Of a stretch of 64,000 nucleotides of DNA, positions 1-8,239 are shown in pieces. The notes below the pieces were generated by a model, which saw nothing but the letters and a program-made list of their open reading frames with translations, did not search any database and had not been told where the DNA came from. Position numbers and translations under genes: made by a program. This stretch comes from Synechococcus lacustris (GTDB lineage: Bacteria > Cyanobacteriota > Cyanobacteriia > PCC-6307 > Cyanobiaceae), in the NCBI GenBank assembly GCA_903943975.1, contig CAJAQB010000004.1, forward strand, positions 1 to 64,000, given 5' to 3'. Position 1 is the stretch's first letter. Every line of letters begins with the position of its first letter.

Positions 1-302
1 TCGCCGGTGAATACGGCGTAGGTCACGTAGCGGAGGATGATTTCCATGTCGCGCAGGCAAGCAGCCATGCGGCGATGGGTGTAGGCATTGCCGCCGGGGG
101 CGATCAGAGCAGACTGCTGAGCGAAGAGTTCGCGGGCAGCGTTGGTGACGATTTTGGAGGCGTTGGAGGTGATGCGGTTGACGGCATCCATCCGCTTGTT
201 GCTGTTGGCAACAACCGACGACAGGGCGTCGATTTGACCAGCGTTGATGAATTCGCCGCGGGCATCAGCCTGGGCAACGACCTTGGTGAAGGCGTCGAAC
301 AT
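1..302 (-). CDS. cpcB: Phycocyanin beta subunit (CpcB), 3' part cut by window edge
   Basis: This is the N-terminal 100 residues of the phycocyanin beta chain, the bilin-carrying subunit of phycobilisome rods. The start MFDAFTKVV, the segment [15 protein letters not shown] and the block ending in the chromophore-site context [18 protein letters not shown] are classic CpcB; the cysteine of MAACLRD matches the conserved Cys-82 bilin site. The reading frame runs off the left edge, so the second bilin site and the expected downstream cpcA are not visible. A CpcL-type linker and a CpcT lyase lie about 0.7 and 1.6 kb away on the same strand, consistent with a phycobilisome locus. Identification is secure; the absence of phycoerythrin genes here says nothing about the rest of the genome. 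Confidence 0.96.
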   Translation of the reverse strand, partial: MFDAFTKVVAQADARGEFINAGQIDALSSVVANSNKRMDAVNRITSNASKIVTNAARELFAQQSALIAPGGNAYTHRRMAACLRDMEIILRYVTYAVFTG

Positions 303-578
303 GGGGGCTCTAGGGCTCGGCTTGTTGGGTAGGGGTGCCGATGGCCGCGAAGGCCGTTTCAGCCCACTGATTCTTGTGCAGGAGTGCCTTAGTCGTCCCC
401 CCCCTTAACAAACGGTCATTCGCTTACCCCAGCGGGTGCCCACGGATACCCCAGGCTCGGCCTGCTGCTGCTAGTGGATTCCTTTCGCCAAGGCCGTTGG
501 CGGCGGGGCTGGGCAGCTCGGATTTGACCGCTGGTCTGATTTCGATACCATCCGGCACAACCCCCCTTGGTCGGTGCC
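303..578 (-). promoter_or_regulatory. Leader and promoter region of cpcB
   Basis: About 275 bases without a convincing gene separate cpcB (leftward) from a rightward hypothetical gene. The minus strand must hold the cpcB promoter and leader. A GGCC-GCGAA-GGCC hairpin lies close to the start codon and a run of eight C precedes TTAACAAACGG, but I cannot fix a -10 or -35 box with confidence. Confidence 0.35.
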
Positions 579-1001
579 ATGAGCAACCCCAACCCGCTGC
601 AACGGCTTCTGGGCCAATTGCATGCCCTCTCTGAGGTGAATGAAACCCTCACGGTGCGCTTGCTCGATCTGGAGGAAAGAATGCAGCGGATGGATGCTCA
701 ACTGCGCGGCCAGCAGGCGGCGTTGGCAGAGGGGGACAAGGTGCTGCTGGCGGCGGCGGACGCCCGCATCGATCGCATTCAGGAGTTGCTTGAGCCGGAA
801 TCGGCAGCCGCCTCCCCCCTGGCAACCCCTTTTCTGGCCAGGTCTCAACCCCAGCACCAGCCCCAGGTCCAGGCGGTTCAAAAAGAAATCGAGCCCGCCA
901 GCCTGTTTGCCGACGAGCCCGAACAGCTCTTTATGGATGACCAACTGGAGGAGCCCCTAGAGGAGCAGTTGGCAGAGGAAGACGAATTACTGGCCGCCTG
1001 A
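579..1001 (+). CDS. Hypothetical acidic coiled-coil protein
   Basis: A 140-residue protein that I do not recognise. Residues about 5-65 are rich in Leu, Glu, Arg and Gln in a heptad-like pattern (VNETLTVRLLDLEERMQRMD), suggesting a helical coiled coil. The middle is Pro/Gln-rich and the C-terminus is strongly acidic with repeated EEPLEEQLAEED. There is no signal peptide or membrane segment. I chose the ATG at 579; a TTG four codons upstream is possible. It lies alone on the plus strand between cpcB and the CpcL-like gene, so a phycobilisome-related role is possible but unsupported beyond position. Confidence 0.6.
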   Translation: MSNPNPLQRLLGQLHALSEVNETLTVRLLDLEERMQRMDAQLRGQQAALAEGDKVLLAAADARIDRIQELLEPESAAASPLATPFLARSQPQHQPQVQAVQKEIEPASLFADEPEQLFMDDQLEEPLEEQLAEEDELLAA

Positions 1002-1033
1002 GACTTGGCCTAGGGCCAGCTCAGCGGCCTACC

Positions 1034-1807
1034 TCACTGGCCGCCGGTGCTCAAGATGGCGGTCACGATGGCGCTGGTGGTGCGCAGCAGCTCCAGGCTC
1101 CCCACCACAATCAGGCCCAGCCAGATCTTGCGGATGTTTTCCGGGGGTAGGCCATTGGGCCAATTGATAAAGCTGGGCCGGGCCCCCCAATGCTGGCCGC
1201 CGCCCTGGAAGCCACCGCCCCTGGACGGCGGGAAACTGGCTAGCACCTGGCGGTAATAGTGCTCGTAACGGGGCAGGGTGATGTTGGTGGGCAGGGTGCC
1301 CACACTGCGGCCGGGCAATACCCGTTGGCGTTGCTGGGGTACTGAATCTTCCCCGAAATTGGTCTGATACTCCTCGGAACTAAGCAGTTCGTCGACCATG
1401 GCGCCCACGCCGCGTTCACCAATCACGATCGACCAGGCAATCGCCTCGGCCTCCCCATGGATCTGCCTGCCCAGCAGGCGTTCCACCAGGTGGCGGGCCA
1501 CCTGTTTATTGCCGTTGTAGCTGTAAACCCCATCCAGGAACCTGGGGGAGAGGGCCAGGCCGCGCACGAATTCGCGCACGCTGATCTGGCTACTGCGCAG
1601 CTGGGATTCCAGGATCCTGTTGCGGTCAACCTTGAGGGTGTGGAAGAAGAGCTGGCGGTAGGCGCCCTCAATCAGGGCGTCCTTTTCGGAGTCATCGAGG
1701 GCGGTGGCTCCGCTGGGTAGGTGCGATGTTTCATCGCCGCCGGGGAAGAAGCCCTCCACGCGGGCGTTCTGGGAGACCAGGGAATGGTTGTGCAGACCGA
1801 GGGCCAA
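1034..1807 (-). CDS. cpcL: CpcL-type (membrane-anchored) phycobilisome rod linker
   Basis: A 257-residue phycobilisome linker. The N-terminus MALGLHNHSLVSQNARVEGF aligns with the usual CpcG start although the codon is TTG. Residues about 35-170 form the PBS linker domain (EGAYRQLFFHTLKVDRN, QISVREFVRGLALSP, ERLLGRQIHGEAEAIAW). Unlike ordinary CpcG, it ends in a hydrophobic segment at about 229-257 (IWLGLIVVGSLELL, then TTSAIVTAIL). In known CpcL (CpcG2) proteins such a tail anchors rod-only phycobilisomes in the thylakoid membrane, where they feed photosystem I. I infer the same role here. The residues between the linker domain and the tail are Gly/Pro-rich and flexible. CpcT is the next gene upstream on the same strand. 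Confidence 0.85.
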   Translation of the reverse strand: MALGLHNHSLVSQNARVEGFFPGGDETSHLPSGATALDDSEKDALIEGAYRQLFFHTLKVDRNRILESQLRSSQISVREFVRGLALSPRFLDGVYSYNGNKQVARHLVERLLGRQIHGEAEAIAWSIVIGERGVGAMVDELLSSEEYQTNFGEDSVPQQRQRVLPGRSVGTLPTNITLPRYEHYYRQVLASFPPSRGGGFQGGGQHWGARPSFINWPNGLPPENIRKIWLGLIVVGSLELLRTTSAIVTAILSTGGQ

Positions 1808-1866
1808 GGCTGTGCGGCAACTTAACGATCAAGGTATTCCTACCCATCGGCCTTGCTACGCACTCC

Positions 1867-2475
1867 TCACAATGCTTCATTACTCCAATACTCATGCCAG
1901 CTGGCCGGGATGGCGTCAGCGAAGCTGGCTTTGCGCTGAAATTCAAAGGGGCCGGCTAGGGATCCCCACACCAGCTCATGGCTTTCCGGGTCGTGGCCCC
2001 GGTCAAGGGAGCGCATGCCGTTGCCATTGATCTCGAAACTGCTCACCAGATAGGTGCGCTGGCCGTTGCGTTCCACGATGCAGCGGCAGCCGGGTTCGAT
2101 TGTGCCGGTGTAGCCGTCTCCCGCGGGGGTAACCACATAGGTGCAGCCCTCCAGGGGCTGGAGCTCGTTGGCGCTGAGGGCTGTTAGCCGGCTTGGATCC
2201 GCCGTAACACCCCAGTAATTCTGTTCGTTGGCCACGGCCTTGTTGCGGATGCGCAGTTCGCCTTCCTCCAGCAGCACCTGCAGCACCCGCAGTCGGTAGG
2301 GCTGATCGGGGGCGATCGTGTAGGCCTGCTCCAGCAGCAGTGAGCCCGGCACCAGCTGGGGCAGGGGCCGCACCCGCACTTGGATGTGGGCGTAAATCGG
2401 TGGGTTGTCGAAGGCTTGCTGCTGGTTGCAAAACTCACCGCAGAGCTGGCGGCAGAGGTCGAGGGGGTTGGCCAT
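1867..2475 (-). CDS. cpcT: CpcT/CpeT-family phycobiliprotein lyase
   Basis: This 202-residue protein matches the CpcT/CpeT lyase family, which attaches phycocyanobilin to the second cysteine of phycocyanin or phycoerythrocyanin beta chains. Supporting segments are the N-terminal LDLCRQLCGEFCNQQQAF, the core VRPLPQL...LLLEQAY, the ELQPLEGCTYVV stretch and the C-terminal GSLAGPFEF. It has no signal peptide and should be cytoplasmic. I start it at the ATG giving MANPLDLC; a TTG two codons upstream is less likely. It sits 59 bp upstream of the CpcL-like gene on the same strand, so co-transcription is possible. The binding lipoprotein on the opposite strand starts 25 bp away, so the two share a short divergent promoter region. 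Confidence 0.88.
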   Translation of the reverse strand: MANPLDLCRQLCGEFCNQQQAFDNPPIYAHIQVRVRPLPQLVPGSLLLEQAYTIAPDQPYRLRVLQVLLEEGELRIRNKAVANEQNYWGVTADPSRLTALSANELQPLEGCTYVVTPAGDGYTGTIEPGCRCIVERNGQRTYLVSSFEINGNGMRSLDRGHDPESHELVWGSLAGPFEFQRKASFADAIPASWHEYWSNEAL

Positions 2476-2500
2476 TGGCAAAGGCTACAAAATATGGCGA

Positions 2501-3751
2501 ATGGTCTTGGCGATTTTGACCCGGGTTATGTGGTTTCTGCGTGGCGGGATCGCCCTGCTCCTGCCTGGCCTGCTGAGCGCCTGCGGCGCTTCAGTGCCCA
2601 GTGGCATGGACGGCTTTGGCCAAACCATCAGCCTCTTGGTGGAGGAGGAGAACTTGGCAGCGCCCCTGAATCGGATCGCCAGCCGGAAAATGATGAAGGA
2701 GCAAATTAACGAATTTGGGCGCTATCACCCTGGGACGCAGGTGCAGCTGGAGGTGGTGCGCAGTGATGGCCTCGGGCAAGCGCTGCAATATCGGGCCTCC
2801 CGGGGGCTGGGGCCCGACCTGTTGCTACTGGTGGGCAATGATCTGTTGCCCCTGAAGAGCAAGGGCTATATCAAACCCGTGCGCCTCTCTGAGCAGGAAC
2901 GGCTGAATTTTCGACCTGAGGGTCTGCTGCAATTACAGAACCACGGCGAACAATTGGGGCTGCCACTTTTTCTATATCCGCGGTTGGCCTGTTACAACAA
3001 GCAGCTCATGCCAGAGCCCCCAAAAAACCAGGCGGACTTGATCCGCCTGGGCCAGCAGGGCCATGCCATTGGTTTGGAATCTTCATTGCCGGGGCTGCAA
3101 TGGCTGTACAGCGGTTTCGGTGGCAACTTATTTCCTCCGCAAGGGGAGAGTCTCAATAGTGGCGCCTTGCTTGATTTCTTGAGTTGGTTGCGCTTGGCGA
3201 ATTTGCAGCCAGACATTACTTTTGTGACCAATGGCGCTGAGCTAAGCCAGGGCTTGGGTGATGGTAATTTTCAATGGGTGAGTTGTTCTACGCGCTGGTT
3301 ACCTAGCCTGAGGAAAGCGCTGGGCAGTCGCCTGGGACTATCCCTGCTGCCGGGCGGTCCAAAGGAAGCTGCCCAACCCATACTGCACCTGCGCACCTGG
3401 GCCTTTGGGGCCCAGTCCAGCAGCCACCAACACCAATTGGCTCGCCAGCTGGTGTTGTTCAACTCCAATGTGGTGCAGCAGCGCAACATGGCGCTGAAGT
3501 TGGGCACGGTGTTGCCTGTGAACCCAGCCATTGCCTTGCCATTGAAGGCCTATCCCACCCTGGGTTTGATAGATGAGGCGGTGCGCTCCAGCCGGCGGTT
3601 AAATCTGGCCCAGGAGCGTCAGTTCCAGGCCCTGGAGGCCCCAGCCCAAACCTTGATAGATCAGGTTATTAGCGGGGGCAGACCGCCTGAGTGGGCTGCC
3701 CCCAAACTGGAGGCTTTGATTAAGGCGGCACAACCCGGGGTGCAGCGATGA
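2501..3751 (+). CDS. Extracellular solute-binding lipoprotein (family 1, sugar-type)
   Basis: A 416-residue periplasmic binding protein. The start holds a signal peptide with a lipobox (GLLSAC) for lipid attachment. The mature part has the layout of family 1 ABC solute-binding proteins, including TQVQLEVVRSDGLGQALQ near the start and GPDLLLLVGNDLLPLKSKGYI. The ligand is not evident; oligosaccharides or osmolytes are typical of the family. The next gene is an MscS channel whose ATG overlaps this stop (ATGA), so the two are translationally coupled, hinting at osmotic homeostasis. No permease or ATPase is adjacent. An ATG at 2528 would give a more compact 19-residue signal peptide and is equally possible. 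Confidence 0.8.
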   Translation: MVLAILTRVMWFLRGGIALLLPGLLSACGASVPSGMDGFGQTISLLVEEENLAAPLNRIASRKMMKEQINEFGRYHPGTQVQLEVVRSDGLGQALQYRASRGLGPDLLLLVGNDLLPLKSKGYIKPVRLSEQERLNFRPEGLLQLQNHGEQLGLPLFLYPRLACYNKQLMPEPPKNQADLIRLGQQGHAIGLESSLPGLQWLYSGFGGNLFPPQGESLNSGALLDFLSWLRLANLQPDITFVTNGAELSQGLGDGNFQWVSCSTRWLPSLRKALGSRLGLSLLPGGPKEAAQPILHLRTWAFGAQSSSHQHQLARQLVLFNSNVVQQRNMALKLGTVLPVNPAIALPLKAYPTLGLIDEAVRSSRRLNLAQERQFQALEAPAQTLIDQVISGGRPPEWAAPKLEALIKAAQPGVQR

Positions 3752-5046
3752 ATTCGATGGTCCTGGCTTTTAACGATCTGTTTTCCGATTTTTCTAGGCC
3801 GGCGGTGCTCTGGCAGCTATTGGTGTTGCTGCTGGTCATTGGGCTTTGGTTCCCTCTTAAGGGTGTCTTGCGACTGGAGGTCAAGTTTTGGCCCCTGGAA
3901 CGGCAATTCCCCTGGTTGGGCCTTGTTAAACCCCTGGCCAATGAAACGTTGTTGTGGTTGTTGCTAATTCTCGCCAGCCGGGGGCTGGATGCGCTCACTG
4001 GCGTGGCGGGGCTAGCTCTATTCCTAGCTCGTTTCTATGGAATTTGCCTGCTCAGTCGAGTGCTGATCGTGGTGCTGTATCAGCATCTGCCATTGGAGCT
4101 GGTACGCCGTGCCGACCTGCGGGTGCTGCGTCCCCTGCTCACCATAGGGGGGCTATTGAGCATCTTTGCTCAGCTTAGTGATTTATCTCTGCTTATGCAG
4201 GCGCCGTTGTTCTCCTTGGGGGGGCAGGTAATCAGTTTTGGCGATTTGACGCTGTTGTTGTTTGGCACTTATTTTCTGGCGGCAGGCACAGCGCTGCCGG
4301 CCTTGGCCCTGGCCTGGATCACCCGCAAAATTTTTAATCTTGAAGGGCCGGCCTATCGGGCTACGGCCCTATTGATTCGTTACATGATCGTGGGCCTTGG
4401 CCTGGTATATATCCTTGCCCAGGTGGGGGTGAATCCCACCCTGGTGGCAGCGGTGGGGGGTGGCCTATCGGTGGGTCTTGGCTTCGGCTTGAAGGAGGTG
4501 TTTAGCAACTTCATCAGTGGCCTGTGGTTGTTGCTGGAGGGGGCGGTGCGGCCGGGGGATGTGTTGTTGCTGGAATCAGGTAACGGCGAAGATCCCTGTG
4601 AGGTGCTGGAGTTGGGCATGCGCGCCACCACCCTCTGGCGCGACCGCGACAACGTGGAGCTGGTGGTGCCGAATCAAACTTTCTTCACCCAGTCGATGTC
4701 TACCTACAGCGGTATCCGTGATCGGCGCCGGCGGGGCCAGGTGCTAATAGGGGCGGCCTATCGCCATCCCCCCGAGCAGGTGATTGCCCTGCTGGAAGCC
4801 ACAGCCCAAACAATCCCCAGGGTGTTGGCTGATCCGAAACCAAAGGGATTATTGCTGCGTTACGACGATTCGGCGATTACCTATGCGATCCGCTATTGGA
4901 TTGAAAATCCGATGGATGGGGTGGGCGTTGCCAGTGAAGTGGGGATTGCCGTGTGGAATGCCTTTGAGCAGGCCGCCATTGAAATTCCTTTCCCCCAACG
5001 GGTGGTTCACCTGGACTCAGAACATCAGGGCCTGGGGTCAGATTGA
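3748..5046 (+). CDS. MscS-family mechanosensitive ion channel
   Basis: A 432-residue membrane protein with about five N-terminal hydrophobic helices, then the MscS pore helix and beta domain. The diagnostic stretch VAAVGGGLSVGLGFGLKEV at about 233-252 has the Gly/Ala/Ser spacing of the TM3 pore helix, followed by FISGLWLLLEGAVRPGD and VELVVPNQTFF of the beta domain, and a C-terminal alpha/beta cage. The family releases solutes when membrane tension rises. The start overlaps the binding-lipoprotein stop by four bases, so the pair is an operon. A tRNA-Phe gene lies eight bases downstream in the opposite orientation. Confidence 0.9.
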   Translation: MNSMVLAFNDLFSDFSRPAVLWQLLVLLLVIGLWFPLKGVLRLEVKFWPLERQFPWLGLVKPLANETLLWLLLILASRGLDALTGVAGLALFLARFYGICLLSRVLIVVLYQHLPLELVRRADLRVLRPLLTIGGLLSIFAQLSDLSLLMQAPLFSLGGQVISFGDLTLLLFGTYFLAAGTALPALALAWITRKIFNLEGPAYRATALLIRYMIVGLGLVYILAQVGVNPTLVAAVGGGLSVGLGFGLKEVFSNFISGLWLLLEGAVRPGDVLLLESGNGEDPCEVLELGMRATTLWRDRDNVELVVPNQTFFTQSMSTYSGIRDRRRRGQVLIGAAYRHPPEQVIALLEATAQTIPRVLADPKPKGLLLRYDDSAITYAIRYWIENPMDGVGVASEVGIAVWNAFEQAAIEIPFPQRVVHLDSEHQGLGSD

Positions 5047-5054
5047 TTTTGAAA

Positions 5055-5127
5055 TGCCAGGACCCAGATTTGAACTGGGGACACGGCGATTTTCAGTCGC
5101 CTGCTCTACCAACTGAGCTATCCCGGC
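5055..5127 (-). tRNA. tRNA-Phe (GAA)
   Basis: The minus strand folds into a full 73-base cloverleaf. The acceptor arm pairs GCCGGGA with TCCTGGC (one G-U), the D arm carries AGCTCAGTTGGTAGAGC, and the anticodon loop CTGAAAA reads GAA for phenylalanine. The T arm is CCCCAGTTCAAATCTGGG. The CCA end is not encoded (the genome has TTTC after the discriminator A), as is common in cyanobacteria. Confidence 0.97.
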
Positions 5128-5171
5128 TTGCCCGTGGGCAAGGAAAGATCTTAGTGCACCGCAGGGCCCCC

Positions 5172-5810
5172 TCAGGCAGATTCACGCCTTTTGGCTGGGG
5201 TGCGGGCGAAGCAAGCGAGCCCGAGCAGGCCATGGCCACCGGCCTCTAGGGCAGCCATGGCCGCCAGGGCCGTGGCGCCGCTGGTGAGGATGTCGTCCAC
5301 CAGCAGCAGGGGTTGCAGGCGCGGGCCGGCGGGCCGAGTGCAATAAAACACCCCCTGCAGATTTGCCTGGCGTTGGGCACGGTTGAGGTGGTGTTGGCCC
5401 AGGCAGGCCCGTTGGCGGCCCAGGGCCGGCACTAGTTGATGGCCCCCCACGCGGCTGATCACCCGGGCCAGCTGCAGGGGCAGGGGGTTGCCCCCCGGCC
5501 GGCGGGCGGGGATGGCGGTTACCAGCAGGGGCACCCCCAGATCGGGCAGTTGCTGTAGCAATTGGCGGCCCAGGGCTTCCACCAGCCAGGGGTTGGGCTG
5601 CCGGCGCAGCTGCAGTAGTTGGGAGCGCCAGGCTTCGGCGTAGCTGCCCACCGCCCACCAAGGCATAGGGCATTGGCCCCGCAGGCCATCGGGTTCCAGG
5701 GCCAGGCTGCGGCGGCAGGAAATACAAAGTGAGCGGCGCGGGGATGGGCGCTGGCAGCGGGGACAGCGGGGCTGCAATAGCAACCGATCCAGCCAGGGGG
5801 GCAGGGGCAT
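5172..5810 (-). CDS. comF: ComF-family phosphoribosyltransferase-like protein
   Basis: A 212-residue ComF/GntX protein. The N-terminus has a zinc-ribbon pair (CPRC at 15-18, CISC at 29-32). The C-terminal half is a type I phosphoribosyltransferase fold with the PRPP-loop motif LLLVDDILTSGAT and the upstream QRQANLQGVFYC typical of ComF. In transformable bacteria ComF is needed for DNA uptake. dprA is also in this window, about 10 kb away, so natural competence is plausible for this organism. The gene is monocistronic, with tRNA-Phe downstream and a terminator hairpin upstream. Confidence 0.88.
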   Translation of the reverse strand: MPLPPWLDRLLLQPRCPRCQRPSPRRSLCISCRRSLALEPDGLRGQCPMPWWAVGSYAEAWRSQLLQLRRQPNPWLVEALGRQLLQQLPDLGVPLLVTAIPARRPGGNPLPLQLARVISRVGGHQLVPALGRQRACLGQHHLNRAQRQANLQGVFYCTRPAGPRLQPLLLVDDILTSGATALAAMAALEAGGHGLLGLACFARTPAKRRESA

Positions 5811-5835
5811 GGGAAAAGCATTCCCCCCTAGGCCT

Positions 5836-5878
5836 AAAAAATGGCAAGCCCAGGCACCAATTAAGGCGCCTGGGCTTG
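5836..5878 (-). terminator. Terminator hairpin after cyAbrB gene
   Basis: On the minus strand CAAGCCCAGGC pairs perfectly with GCCTGGGCTTG (11 bp) around a 12-base loop, followed by CCATTTTTT. It lies 55 bases past the stop of the AbrB-like gene and just before comF, so it should end the abrB transcript. Confidence 0.75.
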
Positions 5879-5933
5879 TTTAAGACGTTTCGAAATCTCT
5901 ACGGCCTAAGCCAGGCAGAGTTTCGCAGGCGAA

Positions 5934-6299
5934 TCACTCTTCGCCTTCGTCTTCACCGCCCACAGGTACCAGACGGATCTGCTTGCGACCCAGCTTGATC
6001 TCAAACTCGTCACCGGGCTTGAGGTTTAGCATTACGGTGTAGGCCTTACCGATCAGCAGGTTGCCATTGCCTTGAACGGTGGCCACATAGCTCAGCTTGC
6101 GGCCGCCTTTACCCACATTGCTGCCTTCACCCAGGCTAACTCCCTTGGCTTCCAGCAGGGCCTCATAGAAGGCGGTGAAGTTTAGCCGCTCACCACCATC
6201 CTTTTTGGTGGACACATAGCCACAGGCCTTGACGAGGTCTGACTTGGAGCCGTCGCCAGCTTCTTTGACCTTGGCGAGCAATTCTTGACCAGTGAGCAT
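5934..6299 (-). CDS. Cyanobacterial AbrB-like transcription regulator
   Basis: A 121-residue cyAbrB protein, a regulator family found in nearly all cyanobacteria that acts on carbon and nitrogen balance. The N-terminus MLTGQELLAKVKEAGDGSKSD is characteristic, and the C-terminal AbrB DNA-binding beta fold spans about 70-113 (GNGNLLIGKAYTVML, GDEFEIKLGRKQIRL). The end is acidic. Compared with bacterial AbrB the DNA-binding domain is at the C-terminus, as usual in cyanobacteria. The 175-base upstream gap is AT-richer than its surroundings and should hold its promoter; a strong terminator follows the gene. Confidence 0.9.
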   Translation of the reverse strand: MLTGQELLAKVKEAGDGSKSDLVKACGYVSTKKDGGERLNFTAFYEALLEAKGVSLGEGSNVGKGGRKLSYVATVQGNGNLLIGKAYTVMLNLKPGDEFEIKLGRKQIRLVPVGGEDEGEE

Positions 6300-6474
6300 T
6301 GGGAAAATTTGAGGGTCGCTTTAAACATATCAAACCGACCGCATTTTGCCAACAGCGTATGTACGTTAGTTTTGCGGTACTATTTATTCCGAACTGGATG
6401 GCTTCGACAAAGCCCTTGATCCTTTGAGGCTCTTGGCTGGCCCCGGCAGCAGCGCCTGGGGTTATTGGGTTGTG

Positions 6475-6750
6475 CTATTCAGCTGCAGGGGCAATCGCCC
6501 GCAACATTGCCACCAAGGTGCGATGGGCATCTTCGCTGTCGCAGAGCTGGTGGTCAAAGCGAATGATCAGGATCTCCCCATCTACTTCCAGTTCCATCGC
6601 TTCGCTTTCCACCTTCAGCAGTCGCGCCGTTAGTGGTGCCTCCACGCCGCCGTAGTGGCGGGCATAGGCCAGCACGGAGTCGGCGTGATCTTTATTCATG
6701 TGCAAACAAATGCGGTCACTCACCGCAGCGGTGAGGGGATCAGCGGCCAT
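6475..6750 (-). CDS. DUF2470-domain protein (haem-utilisation-like domain)
   Basis: A 91-residue single-domain DUF2470 protein: ADPLTAAVSDRICLHMNKDH followed by ADSVLAYARHYGG and a beta-strand region ending FDHQLCDSEDAHRTLVAML. This fold is found at the C-terminus of haem-binding split-barrel proteins, where it often supplies the haem-site histidine; here it stands alone. The HMNKDHADSV motif is the family hallmark. The exact function is unknown. It lies 79 bp downstream of a small membrane-protein gene on the same strand and may be the last gene of the metK-kinase group. Confidence 0.8.
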   Translation of the reverse strand: MAADPLTAAVSDRICLHMNKDHADSVLAYARHYGGVEAPLTARLLKVESEAMELEVDGEILIIRFDHQLCDSEDAHRTLVAMLRAIAPAAE

Positions 6751-6829
6751 GGCAGTTAGGAAGTGGGTAAAGCCCGAGGGGCTTGATCGATTGTGGCCTG
6801 GGGCGCCCCTTGCTGGCGACTATTGCTGC

Positions 6830-6949
6830 TCAGCCGGCGCTGAATCTTTGCCAAAGCAACAGCCCCAGCCGCAGGCCGCTGTAGGTCACATAGCCGGCTA
6901 ATACCAGAAACAAGCCCATCGAGAGGATGGTACGTAGGCGGTCATTCAT
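6830..6949 (-). CDS. Small single-helix membrane protein (39 aa)
   Basis: A 39-residue open reading frame, MNDRLRTILSMG onward, with one strong hydrophobic helix (GLFLVLAGYVTYSGL, then GLLLWQRF). Its ATG lies inside the end of the kinase gene: the kinase stop at 6942-6944 falls within its first codons, giving an 8-base overlap typical of translational coupling. The basic N-terminus and short C-terminus suggest an in-out membrane anchor. I do not recognise the family. The clean helix, the coupling and the normal codon use favour a real gene. Confidence 0.6.
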   Translation of the reverse strand: MNDRLRTILSMGLFLVLAGYVTYSGLRLGLLLWQRFSAG

Positions 6950-8234
6950 GGCGAATTTCAGGGGGTGCTGGTTGTTCCCAGCCTATGGATGCCAGCGCCC
7001 ATCGACCCATGGCAGCTGCGGCCGAGGCCTTGGCTCGATTCAGCACCGGGATTTGCAGGGACCGTTGGCGCAATAGGCGCCATTGGGGATTGTTGGCTCC
7101 ACCCCCAACGCTGAGCACCCGTTGCACGGCCGGGGCCCCGAGTTCCTGCAGTTTTTGCCAGCCCAGCCTCTCCAACTCCGTTAGCCCCTCCAGCAGGGCC
7201 TGTAGGTAGAGGGCATCGCTCACCGGGCGGGGACCAAGCACCGGTGCCAGCTCGGGATCATCGATCGGAAAGCGTTCGCCGCGGCCGGGCAGGGGGCGCA
7301 GGGCCAAGCCGCTGGGGCGGTTTGGATCAATTTGACGGCTGAGTTGTTCCAGTTGTTCGTTTGAGAAGAACTGACGCAGCACGCCGGCGCCCCCATTGGA
7401 GGCCCCCCCCACCAGCCACTGGCCCCCCAGCCGGTGGTTGCTCACCCCAGCCCCTGCCAGCGGCTGGGGGCTGAATTGTTTGAGCACCAGGGTGGTGCCC
7501 AGCACCGCCACCCCATCGCCGGGGCCCGGGGCTGCCGCCAGGACGATGGCATTGCCATCGGTGCTGCCTGCCACCACCTGACAGCTGGGGGGAAGCCCGA
7601 GGCTGGCGGCCACAGCCGCTGCCAGGGGGCCCAGGCCAGTGCCGCCGGCCACCAGCTCCGGCAGGGCCTGGGCCCAGGGTTGGGCGGCGATGCTGCCAGC
7701 CCAGCGCTGTTGCTGTTGATCCCAGCCCAGCCGCAGGTTGTTGGCTTCCTCCCCCCACCGCCAATCCGCCAGCAGCCAGCCCATCAACCAGTCGGCCTGG
7801 TGACGCAGTAGGTCTTGGCTGGGGTTCAGGGCCTGGGGGAAGGAGCCCCAGAGGCGCAGGGCCCGGGCGAGGCTGCCGCTGGCACTGGCGGCGGGTCCCC
7901 CTTCCGGCACCAGGGCCGCCAGGGTGGGGATTTGCTCAGGGCAGGCGGTGGCATAGCTAAGGGCCAGCCCCCTTGGGGCGCCATCGGCGCTGCAACGCAG
8001 CAGGGTGCCGGAGGTGCCAGCAATGGCAATGGCGCCGATTCGTTGCCGTAGGTGCTGGGGCAGGGCTGTTACCAGGGTTGCCAGGCCCTGGCGCCAGCCC
8101 TCCGGATCTTCAAAGGGCCGGGGGTAGGCGCTGGAGCGTTCGGCCAGGCTGTGGCCATCGGCCCCCACCAGGGCCAGCCGCAGGCCGCTGCTGCCCAGGT
8201 CTACCCCCAGGCCCAGCAGATCCCCGGCCCCCAT
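6942..8234 (-). CDS. FGGY-family sugar kinase, probable D-ribulose kinase
   Basis: A 430-residue FGGY carbohydrate kinase. The N-terminal GLGVDLGSSGLRLALV is the phosphate-1 motif of the actin-like ATPase fold; AGTSGTLL, VAGSTDGNAIVLAA (with the catalytic-type Asp) and VLSVGGGANNPQWR (adenosine motif) follow in order. It resembles the cyanobacterial and plant (XK-1) enzymes shown to phosphorylate D-ribulose, which would return ribulose to the Calvin cycle. The substrate is inferred from family only. I use the ATG at 8234; a TTG one codon upstream is the longer choice. The gene starts five bases after metK and overlaps a small membrane protein at its end. Confidence 0.82.
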   Translation of the reverse strand: MGAGDLLGLGVDLGSSGLRLALVGADGHSLAERSSAYPRPFEDPEGWRQGLATLVTALPQHLRQRIGAIAIAGTSGTLLRCSADGAPRGLALSYATACPEQIPTLAALVPEGGPAASASGSLARALRLWGSFPQALNPSQDLLRHQADWLMGWLLADWRWGEEANNLRLGWDQQQQRWAGSIAAQPWAQALPELVAGGTGLGPLAAAVAASLGLPPSCQVVAGSTDGNAIVLAAAPGPGDGVAVLGTTLVLKQFSPQPLAGAGVSNHRLGGQWLVGGASNGGAGVLRQFFSNEQLEQLSRQIDPNRPSGLALRPLPGRGERFPIDDPELAPVLGPRPVSDALYLQALLEGLTELERLGWQKLQELGAPAVQRVLSVGGGANNPQWRLLRQRSLQIPVLNRAKASAAAAMGRWALASIGWEQPAPPEIRHE

Positions 8235-8239
8235 CAAAC

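Noticed and set aside
5055-5127. tRNA-Phe as an integration site for an island
   Set aside because: The flanking genes are core functions, no integrase is nearby and no second copy of the tRNA 3' end was noticed.
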